64,000 nt of DNA from DSPP01 sp964607165 (GTDB lineage: Bacteria; Zixibacteria; MSB-5A5; DSPP01): contig CAZSIT010000004.1 in the NCBI GenBank assembly GCA_964607165.1, forward strand, positions 58,438 through 122,437, given 5' to 3'. How positions within the stretch are numbered: position 1 is the first letter of the stretch; every line of letters begins with the position of its first letter. Position numbers and translations under genes: made by a program. Shown piece by piece: positions 34,430 to 42,375 of this stretch. Under the pieces are notes generated by a model, which saw nothing but the letters and a program-made list of their open reading frames with translations, was not told the origin of the DNA and made no database searches.

Positions 34430-35827
34430 CTAAAGGCGTTTTTTCCACTTCGTCCCTTGCGGGGTGTCTTCGAGGATAATTCCCATTTTTTCCAGTTCGT
34501 CGCGGAGTAAATCGGAGCGGGTGAAATCGCGCTGGCGGCGGGCATCGTTGCGCCGGGAAATTAAACGCTCCACTTCGGCGTCAATCGAGGCGGCGGGTTC
34601 TTTCAAAAAGCCCAGAACCGAATCGGTCTTGCACAGAAACTCGCCTATTTTAATTTTATCGTTTTTGGACAATCCCTGCGCGGCGGCCAGGCGGTTAATA
34701 TCGCGGACGAAATCGAACAGGATTCCCAAGGCGCCGGAGACGTTCAAATCGTCGTCCATATTTAGCTCGAAGTTTTCGCGGGCTTTGTGGATGGCGTGGG
34801 TTACTTCGACATGGTCGCGCCCTTCTTCTGCATCCCGGACGTTGCGCTGGAAGTCGTAGAGCCGCTCCAAGGCGTTTTTGGCTCCCGCCAGGCCTTCGAA
34901 AGTGAAATTCAAGGGCATCCGGTAGTGCGCCGAAAGCAAAAGATAGCGGATGGACAAGGGCGAGCACCCTCTGGCCAAAAGATCGCGCAGGGTAAAGAAA
35001 TTCCCCAGCGACTTGGACATTTTTTTACCTTCGACGACCAGATGTTCGGAATGCAGCCAGAAATTGACCACCGGGTGGCCAACATAAGCGTCTGACTGGG
35101 CGCGCTCATTTTCGTGGTGCGGGAAGATGTTGTCCACTCCGCCGGTGTGAATGTCAAACTTCGAACCGAGGTATTTCATACTCATTGCACTGCATTCGAT
35201 GTGCCAGCCGGGGCGGCCTTTTCCCAATGCCGTTTCCCAGAAAACGTCACCGTCGTCCGCATCCCAGCTCTTCCAGAGGGCAAAATCGCCGACCTCTTCT
35301 TTTTCGTAGCTGTCGGCGGCGATGCGCGCTCCCGCTTTCAACTCGTCCGGCTTGAAATGCGGCAGGGTGCCGTAGCCAGGAAAGGCGGAAATTTTGTAGT
35401 AAATTGATCGGGACGATTCATAGGCATACCCCTCTCGCACCAACTTCTGGATGATTTCCACCATTTCGTTTACATGCGCGGTGGCATCCGGATAATGTTC
35501 GACCGGCTCGGCATTGAGCGATTTTAAATCTTCGAAAAACGCCTTTTTGTAGCGCGCCGTAAATTCGGAAAGGGGAATTCCTTCTTTTCGCGAAGCGGCG
35601 ATGGTCCGGTCGTCCACATCGGTCAGGTTCATAACCTGAATGACCTTGTAACCTTTGTATTTCAGGTAACGTCGAAGTAAATCCTCAAACAGAAAAGTGC
35701 GGAAGTTGCCGATGTGGGCGAAATCGTACACGGTTGGGCCGCAGGTGTACATTTTCACCATCCCCGGTTCGATGGAATAAAACGCTTCCTTTTTGCGGGT
35801 GAAGGTATTGAGAAAAACCAACGCCAT
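34430..35827 (-). CDS. cysS: Cysteinyl-tRNA synthetase
   Basis: 465 aa, normal length. The class I signatures are present: HIGN in YDFAHIGNFRTFLFED and KMSKS in KKMSKSLGNFFTL. The zinc-site Cys is in MYTCGPTVYD, with further conserved residues in GWHIECSAMS and GVDNIFPHHENERAQ. It charges tRNA-Cys in two steps with ATP. It sits directly next to the M42 peptidase gene (no gap). Its 3' end is duplicated 1 kb downstream. Confidence 0.96.
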   Translation of the reverse strand: MALVFLNTFTRKKEAFYSIEPGMVKMYTCGPTVYDFAHIGNFRTFLFEDLLRRYLKYKGYKVIQVMNLTDVDDRTIAASRKEGIPLSEFTARYKKAFFEDLKSLNAEPVEHYPDATAHVNEMVEIIQKLVREGYAYESSRSIYYKISAFPGYGTLPHFKPDELKAGARIAADSYEKEEVGDFALWKSWDADDGDVFWETALGKGRPGWHIECSAMSMKYLGSKFDIHTGGVDNIFPHHENERAQSDAYVGHPVVNFWLHSEHLVVEGKKMSKSLGNFFTLRDLLARGCSPLSIRYLLLSAHYRMPLNFTFEGLAGAKNALERLYDFQRNVRDAEEGRDHVEVTHAIHKARENFELNMDDDLNVSGALGILFDFVRDINRLAAAQGLSKNDKIKIGEFLCKTDSVLGFLKEPAASIDAEVERLISRRNDARRQRDFTRSDLLRDELEKMGIILEDTPQGTKWKKRL

Positions 35828-36898
35828 TTATTTGTATAAGCTTGAAACCGTTTTGGCGTCCAGCTTTTTCACGAGCGCAACCATCAGTTTGATGACCGCA
35901 TCGTAATCGTCCCGCAAGAGCATCGCCTGATGGGTATGGATGTAGCGGGTCGGCGCCCCAAGCGCTAGGGTCGGAACCCCGGAGTGGGAAACGTGAACTT
36001 TGGCGCCGTCGGTGGTGCCGCGTTCAATCGCCGCCAGATGATATTTTATTTTCTCTTTTTCGCAGGTAGCGATGGTTAAATCCAGCAGCCGCTTGGACGG
36101 TATCATTCCCCCGTCGTAGGCCAGAATGGTGACCCCTCCTCCCATCCGCTCCGATTTATCCGGCTCCATTCCGGGCGTATCTTGAGCGATGCCGACGTCC
36201 AATATGAGGGCCACATCCGGCTGAATGGTGTTGGCGGCCGTTCCCGCGCCCCGGCAGCCAACCTCTTCCTGCACAGAGCCGACGCCGAAAAGCGTATTGG
36301 GATGGGACATCTTGGTGAAGCGGTTCAAAACTTCCACCACCCCGGCGCAACCGAAGCGGTTGTCCAGAGCTTTAGCCAGATACATCCGCTTATTGGCCAG
36401 AACGGTAAAGGAGCTTTCCGGCACAATGGCATCGCCCGGAGTGATGCCCAATTTTTTCTGCACGTCAAACTCTTTGGTGGCCCCGACATCGATAAACATA
36501 TCCTTGATCTCTAAAACCTTTTTGCGCTCTTCCTCCGGAAGGATGTGCGGCGGCTTGGCGCCGGTGACCCCCAGAACCGTCCCTTTCTTGGTGTAAATTT
36601 TCATCCGCTGGGCTAACGCCACATGCCCCCACCAGCCCCCCAGCGGCAGGAATTTGATATAGCCGTTTTTGGTAACTTCTTTGACCATAAAGGCCACTTC
36701 ATCCATATGCCCCGCAATCAGGACCTTGGGAGATTCTTTGGCCCCTTTCTTCTTCGCGATTAAACTGCCCAGCCGGTCGTAGGAAATTTCGGCTATGGGC
36801 TTAAGATAGCGGGCCATCACTTTGGCCACTTCATCTTCCTGCCCCGGAACTCCGGGGGCGTCGGTCAAATCTTTTAACAGCGTTTCAGACCAATCCAC
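35828..36898 (-). CDS. M42-family metallo-aminopeptidase
   Basis: 356 aa. The co-catalytic dinuclear metal site is visible: His in AGHMDEVAFMV, Asp in KALDNRFGCAG, Glu-Glu in VGSVQEEVGCRGAG, Asp in LILDVGIAQD and His in THQAMLLRDDY. This matches the YsdC/FrvX (tetrahedral aminopeptidase-like) family, which forms dodecameric cages that trim short peptides in the cytoplasm. The ATG follows AGGAGGAT. It lies head-to-tail with cysS and a HAD phosphatase, a housekeeping run. Confidence 0.9.
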   Translation of the reverse strand: MDWSETLLKDLTDAPGVPGQEDEVAKVMARYLKPIAEISYDRLGSLIAKKKGAKESPKVLIAGHMDEVAFMVKEVTKNGYIKFLPLGGWWGHVALAQRMKIYTKKGTVLGVTGAKPPHILPEEERKKVLEIKDMFIDVGATKEFDVQKKLGITPGDAIVPESSFTVLANKRMYLAKALDNRFGCAGVVEVLNRFTKMSHPNTLFGVGSVQEEVGCRGAGTAANTIQPDVALILDVGIAQDTPGMEPDKSERMGGGVTILAYDGGMIPSKRLLDLTIATCEKEKIKYHLAAIERGTTDGAKVHVSHSGVPTLALGAPTRYIHTHQAMLLRDDYDAVIKLMVALVKKLDAKTVSSLYK

Positions 36899-36922
36899 AA
36901 ATCCTCCTGTATTTTTTTAAGT

Positions 36923-37669
36923 TTACAAATGCTTCTCTACGATCGGTATTAATTCGCTCAAATTATTTACCTGCGCCCAGGGCGCCCCCTCCGGCGAATA
37001 ATCCCGCCGGGGGTGATATTTCAAAACGGCGCGCATACCCAACTGCTGCGGTCCCCAAACATCTTCCCGCATCCGGTCCCCTACGAATAAAACTTCCTGC
37101 GGCGGCAACGCAAGTTCATTTAGAGCCTTTCGAAAAATTTCGGGGTGCGGTTTGCGCCGGCCGATATCGGAAGAAAACAAAATCGTGTTGAAAAAAGGGG
37201 TCAAACCGAAGCTGTTTAGCTCTCCCAAGTGATAGTCGCGCGGAAAAATTGAATTGGAGATTATCGCCAAAATCAAGTTTTTGTCTTTCAGCCACCGCAA
37301 AACCTGAAGGGTGTCGTCATATTCCGTTATTTGTTCCTGAATGGGTTCATAAAAGGCCCGCCCCAGATCGTCCAAATTCAGACCCTCAAGGTTGACCCCT
37401 GCTTTGGAAAGCCCCTGCTGCAAAAGCAAACTTAATGGACGCTCTTCAAGAGTCTCGTTTGTCGAGGCCCAATACTCCTTGAGCACGGTTCGGAAACTTC
37501 GCTCGAAAATATCGAAAGAGGGTAACTGGACATCCTTGCGTTGCAGAAATTTGTAAGTTGAAGCGATTCCACGGCCATCCAGTTCTTCCCAGGTATGGTT
37601 TTCAAACTCCAACAAGGTCGAGCCCATATCGAAAAAGACCGCTTTGATTTTTCCGTTTTGGTTAGACAC
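36923..37669 (-). CDS. HAD-superfamily hydrolase
   Basis: 248 aa. Motif I is KAVFFDMGSTLLEFE, a variant with the second Asp replaced by Gly-Ser (DxDxT becomes DMGST), followed by motif II in LAIISNSIFP, the Lys of motif III (GRRKPHPEIF) and motif IV in VLFVGDRMREDVWGPQQLG. The cap domain is helical (C1 type). It is probably a phosphatase of small metabolites, but loss of the second motif-I Asp (the usual acid/base) could alter or abolish that activity. It overlaps ddl by 8 bases. Confidence 0.85.
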   Translation of the reverse strand: MSNQNGKIKAVFFDMGSTLLEFENHTWEELDGRGIASTYKFLQRKDVQLPSFDIFERSFRTVLKEYWASTNETLEERPLSLLLQQGLSKAGVNLEGLNLDDLGRAFYEPIQEQITEYDDTLQVLRWLKDKNLILAIISNSIFPRDYHLGELNSFGLTPFFNTILFSSDIGRRKPHPEIFRKALNELALPPQEVLFVGDRMREDVWGPQQLGMRAVLKYHPRRDYSPEGAPWAQVNNLSELIPIVEKHL

Positions 37670-38699
37670 TTCTACGCTCCAACGCTAAATCGATTACTTT
37701 CTGCACCAGATTCTCGAACGAAATCCCGGCAGCAGCGGCGCCTTTCGGCACCAGGCTCAAAGCGGTCATTCCGGGCAGGGTATTGGCCTCCAGGCAGTAG
37801 AAAACGCCGTCGTTGCCCATCCGGAAATCAACCCGGCCAAAGCCCTCGCAGCCGAGAATCATAAACGCTTTCAGCCCGAGCTCTTGCACCTCGCGCGTCT
37901 GAGCATCCGACAATTTTGCAGGACAGATATACTGGGTCATACCGGAGATGTATTTGCAGGTGTAATCGTAGATTTCATGAGACGGGATTATCTCGACCAC
38001 CGGCAAAGGTGTTTGCCCTAAAACTCCGACGGTCAGCTCCCGGCCGGCGATAAATTCTTCCGCCATTATTTGATTGGAATACTCAAAAACGGAAACAATG
38101 GCTCCATCCAATTCGCCGGCATCGTGAACGACGCTCAAGCCGACCGTCGAGCCGGCATCGTTCGGCTTGATGATTAAAGGATAGCCGAAACGCTTCAGCT
38201 TTTTCTTTTGCTCATCGGAGAGCTTCGGCTCTTTGAGCGTAAAAAGCTCCCAATCCGGAGTCGGAATCCCCTCGGCTTTAAAAAGTTTTTTGGAGACGTG
38301 TTTGTTCATTGCCAGAGCGGAAGCCAGCACTCCCGAACCGGTGTAGGGCTTTTCGGCAAGGTCCAACAAGGCCTGGATGGTGCCATCCTCTCCCCTACCG
38401 CCGTGCAGAATGTTGAAAACAACATCCACCGAGGAAAAATCAAATTTCTCGACCGTGCGAATCGCGCCCTTCTGGCGAACGACGGCCAGCGATTTGGAAT
38501 CTGGCGGAAGTTCGTGGACACCATCGGCCAGAAACTTCCCATCGCTGGAAAGCAGGCTTCGGCCTGTGGCAGGGTCCAAAGCAATGAGCGAATGACCCAA
38601 TTTGCCGATGGCTTCCGCAACCGCGCGCCCGGAAGACAAAGAAACTTCCCGCTCGGGGGAATCGCCGCCGGCCAACAGTAAAACTCTAAGTTTTGACAA
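37662..38699 (-). CDS. ddl: D-alanine-D-alanine ligase
   Basis: 345 aa ATP-grasp enzyme. LLAGGDSPEREVSLSSG is the N-terminal signature, then HGGRGEDGTIQALLDL, the ATP-binding LIIKPNDAGSTVGLSVV and MAEEFIAGRELTVGVLG, and the metal-binding C-terminal EANTLPGMTALSLVPK. It joins two D-Ala for peptidoglycan. It overlaps the dedA-like gene by 14 bases and the HAD gene by 8, so all are co-transcribed. Confidence 0.93.
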   Translation of the reverse strand: MSKLRVLLLAGGDSPEREVSLSSGRAVAEAIGKLGHSLIALDPATGRSLLSSDGKFLADGVHELPPDSKSLAVVRQKGAIRTVEKFDFSSVDVVFNILHGGRGEDGTIQALLDLAEKPYTGSGVLASALAMNKHVSKKLFKAEGIPTPDWELFTLKEPKLSDEQKKKLKRFGYPLIIKPNDAGSTVGLSVVHDAGELDGAIVSVFEYSNQIMAEEFIAGRELTVGVLGQTPLPVVEIIPSHEIYDYTCKYISGMTQYICPAKLSDAQTREVQELGLKAFMILGCEGFGRVDFRMGNDGVFYCLEANTLPGMTALSLVPKGAAAAGISFENLVQKVIDLALERRSV

Positions 38700-39315
38700 A
38701 TCTTTTTCTCCTCCAAATCCGCAAACCCCAGAATATAATTACAACCGCCAGAACCGCCAAGACCAAGCGGTTGTAGAGGCCAAACCAGCGGTAGAGCGCC
38801 TCCCAATTATTTTCGACCAAACCGGCCGCCATCATTAGAATCCCGTTCCAGATTAGAACGGAAAGCAGGCCGAAAATCAAAATCCTTTTCCAGGAAAGGC
38901 CGGCGATGCCGGCCGCCAAAGCGACGCCCGAGCGGACGCCCGCCATAAAACGGCCAAAAATGATAACTGCCACTCCATAGCGGGCAAACCAATTTTCAAA
39001 TTTCAAGAAGTTTTCGTGCCTAATCCAGCGCCCTTCTTTCTTAATTAGAAAGGAACGGCCTTTGGTGCTGCCGAGCCAGAAGAGAATCAAGAGTCCCGCC
39101 CAGCTTCCGAGCGCGGTCGAGGAAAAAACCAGCGCAATGTTCAACTTACCCGAAGAAGCCAGATACCCGCCCGTAAAGATTACCACGTCACCCGGATAGG
39201 GTGGAAAAAGATTTTCGAGAACGGCAGAGAAAAACAAAAACCCGTAAAACCAGCCCGCGCCTTGATTGGTGGCCCAATTCAAAAGTTCGTCGAACCGCCC
39301 CCAGATGGGGTCCAC
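38686..39315 (-). CDS. DedA-family membrane protein
   Basis: 209 aa from a GTG at 39315, which overlaps the ispF stop by one base (TAGTG); longer in-frame versions would overlap ispF for hundreds of bases. The DedA/SNARE-associated motifs are visible: FPPYPGDVVIFTGGYLA, the re-entrant GSTKGRSFL region, and FGRFMAGVRSGVALAAGIAG. There are five or six membrane segments. DedA proteins recycle undecaprenyl phosphate or other lipids by flipping them across the inner membrane, which fits its position next to ddl and the isoprenoid genes ispF-ispD. Confidence 0.88.
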   Translation of the reverse strand: MDPIWGRFDELLNWATNQGAGWFYGFLFFSAVLENLFPPYPGDVVIFTGGYLASSGKLNIALVFSSTALGSWAGLLILFWLGSTKGRSFLIKKEGRWIRHENFLKFENWFARYGVAVIIFGRFMAGVRSGVALAAGIAGLSWKRILIFGLLSVLIWNGILMMAAGLVENNWEALYRWFGLYNRLVLAVLAVVIIFWGLRIWRRKRFVKT

Positions 39316-39875
39316 TAATAGCGCCCTAGAGCCACCGCCATTGCGGCGATTCCTTCGCGTCGGCCCAAAGCGCCCAAGGTTTCCGGCGTGGTGGCCTTGA
39401 CCGAGACCCGCTCCGGCGGCAGGCGCAAAGCGGCGGCAATCTGGGCTTTCATCCGCATTCGATACGGAGAGATTCTCGGCTCCTGGGCGATCACGGTGGC
39501 ATCGATGTGCATAATCTTTCCCTTTTTCTTTTCGACCGAGATGCGAACCCAGTCGAGCAGAAGAAGCGAGGAGATATTTTTCCATTTCGGCTGGGAAGGG
39601 GGAAAATGCTCCCCGATGTCTCCCAAACCGAAGGCGCCCAGGCAGGCATCGGCAACGGCGTGGCACAAAACATCGGCATCGGAATGGCCGAGGAGGCCGA
39701 CCTTCGAAGGAATTTCAACGCCGCCCAGCACCAGCCGGCGGCCTTTGACCAGCCGGTGGACGTCGTACCCCTGGCCGACTACCCAGCTAAGCTTTTCCCC
39801 TTTGACAACCGGAACTTTGCTTCTGCGAGATCGGCTGCGGTTGTTACTTTTTGGTTTTTTCCGTCGCTCGGGCAT
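39315..39875 (-). CDS. ispF: 2-C-methyl-D-erythritol 2,4-cyclodiphosphate synthase
   Basis: 186 aa, about 30 longer than usual at the N-terminus. The catalytic and zinc-binding motifs are QGYDVHRL and LLGHSDADVLCHAVADA, with IGEHFPP and ATTPETLGALGRREGIAA further on. AAGGAGG lies 8 bases before the ATG at 39875, so the long, Arg/Lys-rich N-terminal extension (PERRKKPKSNNRSRSRRS) is probably real. That extension is encoded by bases that also encode the end of ispD in another frame (97-base overlap). It makes MEcPP in the non-mevalonate isoprenoid pathway. Confidence 0.93.
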   Translation of the reverse strand: MPERRKKPKSNNRSRSRRSKVPVVKGEKLSWVVGQGYDVHRLVKGRRLVLGGVEIPSKVGLLGHSDADVLCHAVADACLGAFGLGDIGEHFPPSQPKWKNISSLLLLDWVRISVEKKKGKIMHIDATVIAQEPRISPYRMRMKAQIAAALRLPPERVSVKATTPETLGALGRREGIAAMAVALGRY

Positions 39876-40477
39876 ATCATCACCCTCCTTTCCAATGCTT
39901 CAACTAAAGCAGAATCATCCGAAAAAGCAAAGCGATTTTTTTGCGCGCGGCGGTGCGCCGCCACCAGAAGTTCCTTTTTAAATCCCTGCGGGGTTTCGGC
40001 CAGATAAATTTCGCTGCGGTCGAGCGTTTTTTTGACAGCGCCTCCGGCCACCTGTTTAACCGTATCGGCGGCGGGGGAGACCAGAATGACGGCAGCGTGC
40101 CTGCGCAGCATTCGCAAAAGTTTAACCACATCCAGATGGTTGACGAACGGGCGGGCGGCGTCGTGCACCAGGACGTGCGTGATTTCGGACGACAGGGCAG
40201 AGAGCGCATTGAAAACCGACCGCTGCCTAGTTTTTCCGCCGGCGACGAATTCGATTTGGGGGAATTTCTTTAAGGCGTTGCCGAGAAGTTTTCGAGCGAA
40301 GGTTTCTTTGCCATGGGGAACAGCGATAATTACTTCGGCAATTCCTTTGATATTGGCAAATTTTTCGAGAGCGTAAACTAAAAGCGGTTTGCCAATAATT
40401 TTTTTGAATTGTTTGGGGATTTTGCCGCCGGCCCGTTTGCCGGTTCCGGCGGCGACGAGAATTAAACCAATTTTCAT
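39779..40477 (-). CDS. ispD: 2-C-methyl-D-erythritol 4-phosphate cytidylyltransferase
   Basis: 232 aa from the ATG at 40477. The nucleotide-binding motif is ILVAAGTGKRAGGKIPKQF, followed by THVLVHDAARPFV, the catalytic region LAETPQGFKKELL and the C-terminal VTTAADLAEAKFRL. It transfers CMP to MEP in isoprenoid synthesis. An earlier in-frame ATG would read through a GTAGGGG-type repeat, so the downstream Met is chosen. The region upstream (40478-40871) is entirely repeats. The 3' end overlaps ispF by 97 bases and carries its ribosome site. Confidence 0.93.
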   Translation of the reverse strand: MKIGLILVAAGTGKRAGGKIPKQFKKIIGKPLLVYALEKFANIKGIAEVIIAVPHGKETFARKLLGNALKKFPQIEFVAGGKTRQRSVFNALSALSSEITHVLVHDAARPFVNHLDVVKLLRMLRRHAAVILVSPAADTVKQVAGGAVKKTLDRSEIYLAETPQGFKKELLVAAHRRAQKNRFAFSDDSALVEALERRVMICPSDGKNQKVTTAADLAEAKFRLSKGKSLAG

Positions 40478-40484
40478 TATCGTT

Positions 40485-40715
40485 GTAGGGGCAACCCCCT
40501 GTGGTTGCCTTCCCACCCTGAGCAGGCATCCCTCGACTCCGCTCGGGACGGGCGGGGGCCTGCCCCTACGGTTAAAACCTCACCCTCGGTCCCTCTCCTT
40601 GGAAAGGAGAGGGAAGAAAGACAAACGCCACTCGACTTCGCGCGAGACAAGCCGTTCGCCCCTATGGAAAAATGTTTTCGCAAAACCGTAGGGGCGTATT
40701 GCAATACGCCCCTAC
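40485..40715. repeat. Cluster of palindromic elements between ispD and queA
   Basis: Three units: 40485-40569, a composite running from GTAGGGG to CCCCTAC with an inner GGCAACC/GGTTGCC hairpin; ~40573-40615, a CCCTCTCC/GGAGAGGG hairpin after CTCACCCTCGGTC; and 40688-40715, a perfect 28-base palindrome with core CGTATTGCAATACG between GTAGGGG-type ends. It lies directly before ispD. Confidence 0.8.
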
Positions 40716-40728
40716 ATATGACGAATAT

Positions 40729-40848
40729 GTGGCGCAGGATAAAGTTCGCCAGCGGTGAACGTATCCTGCGTTTTTGGCGAAACACGCAGGTTAGCCTGCC
40801 CGAGCCAGGCTTCGGGCTCGGCCAGGGAAAAAACCTAACCTGCGCCAC
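40729..40848. repeat. 120-base multi-branched palindrome containing a 33-base element
   Basis: GTGGCGCAGG (40729) pairs with CCTGCGCCAC (40848). Inside, GCAGGATA/TATCCTGC encloses a GTTCGCC/GGTGAAC hairpin, and GCAGGTTAG/CTAACCTGC encloses the 33-base element 40795-40827, which begins CCTGCCCGAG and ends CTCGGCCAGGG. It lies just after the queA stop. Confidence 0.75.
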
Positions 40849-40871
40849 AGAAACAGCAACAATATGGTTTG

Positions 40872-42368
40872 TCATAAATAAATCAACATTGCATCGCCGT
40901 AAGAGAAGAAGCGATAGCGCTGGGCGATTGCCTCGCGATAGGCGGGCATTATTTGTTCTGCACCGGCAAAGGCGGCGACCAGCAAAATCAAAGTGGAGCG
41001 CGGCCAGTGGAAATTGGTGATGAGGCCGTCTGTGATTTGGAAATCGAAGGGGGGGTGGATGAAAAGGTCGGAATCGCCGGAGAAGGGGCGTAATTGTGTT
41101 GTCACCGTAGGGGCAACCCCCTGTGGTTGCCCTTCCACACCAGGGCAGGCACGGGGGCCTGCCCCTACGGTAGGGGTTTGATTAATCAAACCCCTACTGG
41201 CGGTTTCCAACGCCTTCACCACCGTCGTTCCCACCGCCCAAATCTTTTTTCCGGCCTTTTTTGCCGCGTTGATTTTGGCGCAGGTTTCCTCTCCTATTTC
41301 GAAATGTTCCTTGTGCATTATGTGCTGGGAGATGTCGTCGCCTGCCCGAGTCGAGCCTCGGGTTCGGCCAGGGCCGCGTATCGGTTCGAAGGTTCCGGGG
41401 CCGACCAAAAGGGTGATGTAGGCGATTTCCACCCCCTTCGATTTGATTTTTTCCAACAATTCCAGGGTGAAATGTAGGCCGGCGGTGGGGGCAGCGGTTG
41501 CGCCGGGGGTTTTGGCGAAGACGGTTTGGTAATCTTCTTCGTCCTCTTTTTCGGCGGGGCGTTCCAGATAGGGGGGAATCGGAATGGTGCCGTATTTTTC
41601 GAAGATGTCTGAATCAGATTCGATTTGGACGATGGCGCGGTTGTTTTGTTTGGAGAGAATGCGGAAACCGTCCATCCCATCACTCCCAGGGCAGGCACGG
41701 GGACCTGCCCCTACAAATACGGCCTCACCCCTCGGTCCCCTCTCCATTCGATGGAGAGGGGAAGAACGACCCAAATCGTTTTTCTGTAGGGGCGGGGGGA
41801 CCCCGCCCCTACAATTTCCATTCAGGGTCAAAAATTCACCTTCCTTGACGCGGGCGGAATGGGATAAAATTGCCTCCCAGACATCTGGTTTTTCCGTAGG
41901 GGCGGGTTCCCCTGGCCGGAGGACAGACAAACCCGCCCATTCCCCACCACCCTGGGCAGGTTTGCCGGTTCGACCTGCAGGCCGACCGGGTGAACCTGCC
42001 CCTACAAATACGGCCTCACCCCTCGGTCCCCTCTCCATTCGATGGAGAGGGGAAGAACGACCCAAATCGTTTTTTTGTAGGGGCGAGGTACCCTCGCCCT
42101 GGGATGGGGGAACCGGGCGGCAGAGGAGAACCTCCACCTTGCCGCCGGTGGGGCGGGTGGCGAAGAAGCGGGATTTGTTCACCTTGGCGTCGTTTAGAAT
42201 CAAAACATCGCCGGGTTGTAGGTATTCCAGAATGTCGGAGAATTGGCGGTGGTGCATTTGGCCTGTTTTTTTCTCCAAAACCGAAAGCCGACATTCATCC
42301 CGGTTTTTTAGCGGGTGCCTGGCGATTAGTTCGGTCGGAACAGAAAAGTCGAAGTCGGAAAGGTTCAT
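40872..42368 (-). CDS. queA: S-adenosylmethionine:tRNA ribosyltransferase-isomerase with four in-frame repeat insertions
   Basis: 498 aa against ~340 for the family. QueA blocks are intact and in order: IARHPLKNRDECRLSVL, DVLILNDAKVNKSRFFA, YGTIPIPPYLERP, PGATAAPTAGLHFT, HIMHKEHFEIG and LVAAFAGAEQIMPAYREA, with FFSYGDAMLI at the end. The extra length is four in-frame insertions at about residues 86-160, 188-231, 333-344 and 392-425, all encoded by palindromic repeats. Without them the protein is ~333 aa. QueA transfers the ribosyl part of SAM to 7-aminomethyl-7-deazaguanine in tRNA (queuosine pathway). Because the frame is kept at all four sites, the gene is probably functional. Confidence 0.9.
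   Translation of the reverse strand: MNLSDFDFSVPTELIARHPLKNRDECRLSVLEKKTGQMHHRQFSDILEYLQPGDVLILNDAKVNKSRFFATRPTGGKVEVLLCRPVPPSQGEGTSPLQKNDLGRSSPLHRMERGPRGEAVFVGAGSPGRPAGRTGKPAQGGGEWAGLSVLRPGEPAPTEKPDVWEAILSHSARVKEGEFLTLNGNCRGGVPPPLQKNDLGRSSPLHRMERGPRGEAVFVGAGPRACPGSDGMDGFRILSKQNNRAIVQIESDSDIFEKYGTIPIPPYLERPAEKEDEEDYQTVFAKTPGATAAPTAGLHFTLELLEKIKSKGVEIAYITLLVGPGTFEPIRGPGRTRGSTRAGDDISQHIMHKEHFEIGEETCAKINAAKKAGKKIWAVGTTVVKALETASRGLINQTPTVGAGPRACPGVEGQPQGVAPTVTTQLRPFSGDSDLFIHPPFDFQITDGLITNFHWPRSTLILLVAAFAGAEQIMPAYREAIAQRYRFFSYGDAMLIYL
41107..41197. repeat. Two palindromic elements inserted in queA (residues ~392-425)
   Basis: 41107-41168 runs GTAGGGG to CCCCTAC with a GGCAACC/GGTTGCC hairpin as at 40485. 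41170-41197 is a perfect 28-base palindrome with core TTTGATTAATCAAA and the same GTAGGGG/CCCCTAC ends. Confidence 0.85.
41341..41373. repeat. 33-base palindromic element inserted in queA (residues ~333-343)
   Basis: Begins CCTGCCCGAG and ends TTCGGCCAGGG; arms pair with few mismatches. Exactly 11 codons, so insertion keeps the frame. Same family as 40795-40827 and 47977-48009. Confidence 0.8.
41689..41812. repeat. Palindromic elements inserted in queA (residues ~188-231)
   Basis: 41689-41714 (GGGCAGG...CCTGCCCCTAC), the CCCTCTCC/GGAGAGGGG hairpin at ~41738-41762, and 41786-41812 (GTAGGGGCGGGG...CCCCGCCCCTAC). Bases 41703-41794 repeat at 41994-42085 with one mismatch. Confidence 0.85.
41896..42099. 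repeat. Palindromic elements inserted in queA (residues ~86-160)
   Basis: 41896-41938 (43 bases, GTAGGGGCGGGTT to AACCCGCCC), 41954-42005 (52 bases, GGGCAGGTTTG to AACCTGCCCCTAC), the second copy of the 92-base repeat at 41994-42085, and 42077-42099 (GTAGGGGCGAGG/CCTCGCCC). Confidence 0.85.
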
Positions 42369-42375
42369 TTCTAAA

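Noticed and set aside
36923..37669. HAD gene as a pseudogene because the second motif-I Asp is missing
   Set aside because: The frame is intact, other motifs are present and spacing is normal; the variation may reflect altered activity, so I kept it as a CDS.
40485..42099. CRISPR array
   Set aside because: Repeats vary in core and length, are irregularly spaced, sit inside coding genes, and have no cas genes nearby.
40872..42368. queA as a frameshifted or chimeric pseudogene because of its length
   Set aside because: All QueA motifs are in order in one frame, and the surplus is accounted for by four repeat-derived insertions.
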